From assembly GCA_000469685.2 (NCBI GenBank), contig LS997565.1:37599819-37663818 (forward strand): a stretch of 64,000 bases of DNA. The letters are read 5' to 3'. Of this stretch, positions 63,400 through 64,000 are shown piece after piece. How positions within the stretch are numbered: the stretch's first letter is position 1; every line of letters begins with the position of its first letter. The DNA comes from Haemonchus contortus. Taxonomy: Eukaryota > Nematoda > Chromadorea > Rhabditida > Trichostrongylidae. A program made the translations under genes and the position numbers. The notes beneath the pieces are model-generated. The model was not told the origin of the DNA and did no database searches. It was given only the letters and a program-made list of their open reading frames with translations.

Positions 63400-64000
63400 T
63401 ATTGGGTTGTAACATAAGTTCGTAGAGTTTTGTGTTAGGGTCATTTTACAACGAATTGCTTTGTTTTTTGGCAAAGTGTATATATTCATTCGAAAGAGCT
63501 CCTTCTCCTCTATAAAATAGTTTTATTCGTTTTTTGGATAATTTAGTTGTACGTCTTTTTTCTGGCTCAGAATTGGAATGTCCAGAAGGAGAAAATCAGC
63601 ATTTTCGACATCTGCTTTTCATCGAGGTCAATAAGCAGCCGAAGCCGCTCGGGACATATGCAATGTGTACGAGGAAGGTCTCCTAGGTGTCTCTGGGTGG
63701 CCCCAGGAGAGGCACCGAAGCCGAGAGTCAAGCAAGATCTTCACTAAAAATAGGTCATGATTTGCGTTTGGTGAGACTGGAAAGGAACGGTGCACTGGGA
63801 AATGCTCGTACGAAATGCTACTGTCAACAAGGAGGTCTACATTGCCCAGCTTGACCGTGTTAGTGTGGCTATTCTGCTGAAAAGACCCGATAGACAAGGT
63901 GAAGTCATCTTGCTCTACGACAACGCCAGGCCCCATAATGCCCAAGTCGTAAAAACAGCACTCCAAAAGCTTGAATGAGAGGTTTTTCAGCATCCACCGT
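63400..64000 (+). mobile_element. Mariner-family remnant in a sas-6 intron (runs off the window)
   Basis: A terminal-repeat-like start, TTGGGTTGTAACATAAGTTC at about 63402, resembles mariner ends. A HTH-region fragment follows, with AAEAARDICNVYEEGL in one frame (about 63630-63690), broken by stops and shifts. Then LLYDNARPHNAQVVKTAL appears at about 63910-63965 in another frame, the block of the second catalytic aspartate, here retained (YDNARPH). The middle of the transposase is mostly deleted, so the copy is inactive. The right end is outside the window. Confidence 0.8.
63790..63978 (+). pseudogene. Mariner transposase fragment
   Basis: A 62-residue open stretch containing VYIAQLDRVSVAILLKRP and DNARPHNAQVV, the core segment of mariner transposases before the third catalytic residue. 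It stops early (TGA at 63976) and lacks both the upstream HTH portion in frame and the downstream SPDL-D segment. It is same-strand as sas-6 but intronic, so it should not be merged into that gene. Confidence 0.8.

Overview
The window looks like nuclear DNA of a rhabditid (clade V) nematode, most likely a repeat-rich parasitic strongylid such as a hookworm relative. The evidence is that the recognisable proteins are closest to Caenorhabditis-type proteins (a nematode-style SAS-6, RASSF/RSF-1, TRAM, glutamine-dependent NAD synthetase). Genes are split into many 45-225 nt exons with TTTCAG-type acceptors, and the introns are long and full of short interspersed repeats, foldback elements and decayed mariner copies. 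No bacterial operons, CRISPR arrays, rRNA or true tRNA genes were seen.

All seven gene models lie on the + strand. Region 1 (about 3.1-22.2 kb) is rsf-1, a C1 / Ras-association / SARAH-domain protein with a 6.9 kb first visible intron. Region 2 (25.9-40.6 kb) holds two unrecognised genes built from phase-compatible exons: one predicted at 301 aa, and a second of about 276 aa whose 5' part is uncertain. Seven of ten copies of two tRNA-like SINE families and a mariner copy lie in or near this region. Region 3 (41.85-42.15 kb) is a two-exon gene for an 81-aa single-pass membrane protein. Region 4 (46.2-52.2 kb) is tram-1 (387 aa), an ER translocon accessory membrane protein. Region 5 (57.4-61.1 kb) is qns-1 (706 aa), with complete glutaminase and synthetase signatures. 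Region 6 (61.9 kb to the window end) is the 5' part of sas-6, the centriole cartwheel protein, with a mariner remnant in the intron at the right edge.

These are housekeeping and cell-biological genes with no shared pathway: Ras/Hippo-type scaffold, ER protein insertion, NAD synthesis, centriole assembly. From memory, tram-1 and qns-1 are also close neighbours in C. elegans (C24F3.1 and C24F3.4), so part of the order is probably conserved. I found no convincing evidence of a new multi-gene system. The most novel material is the two unrecognised split genes, the small membrane protein and the repeat families.
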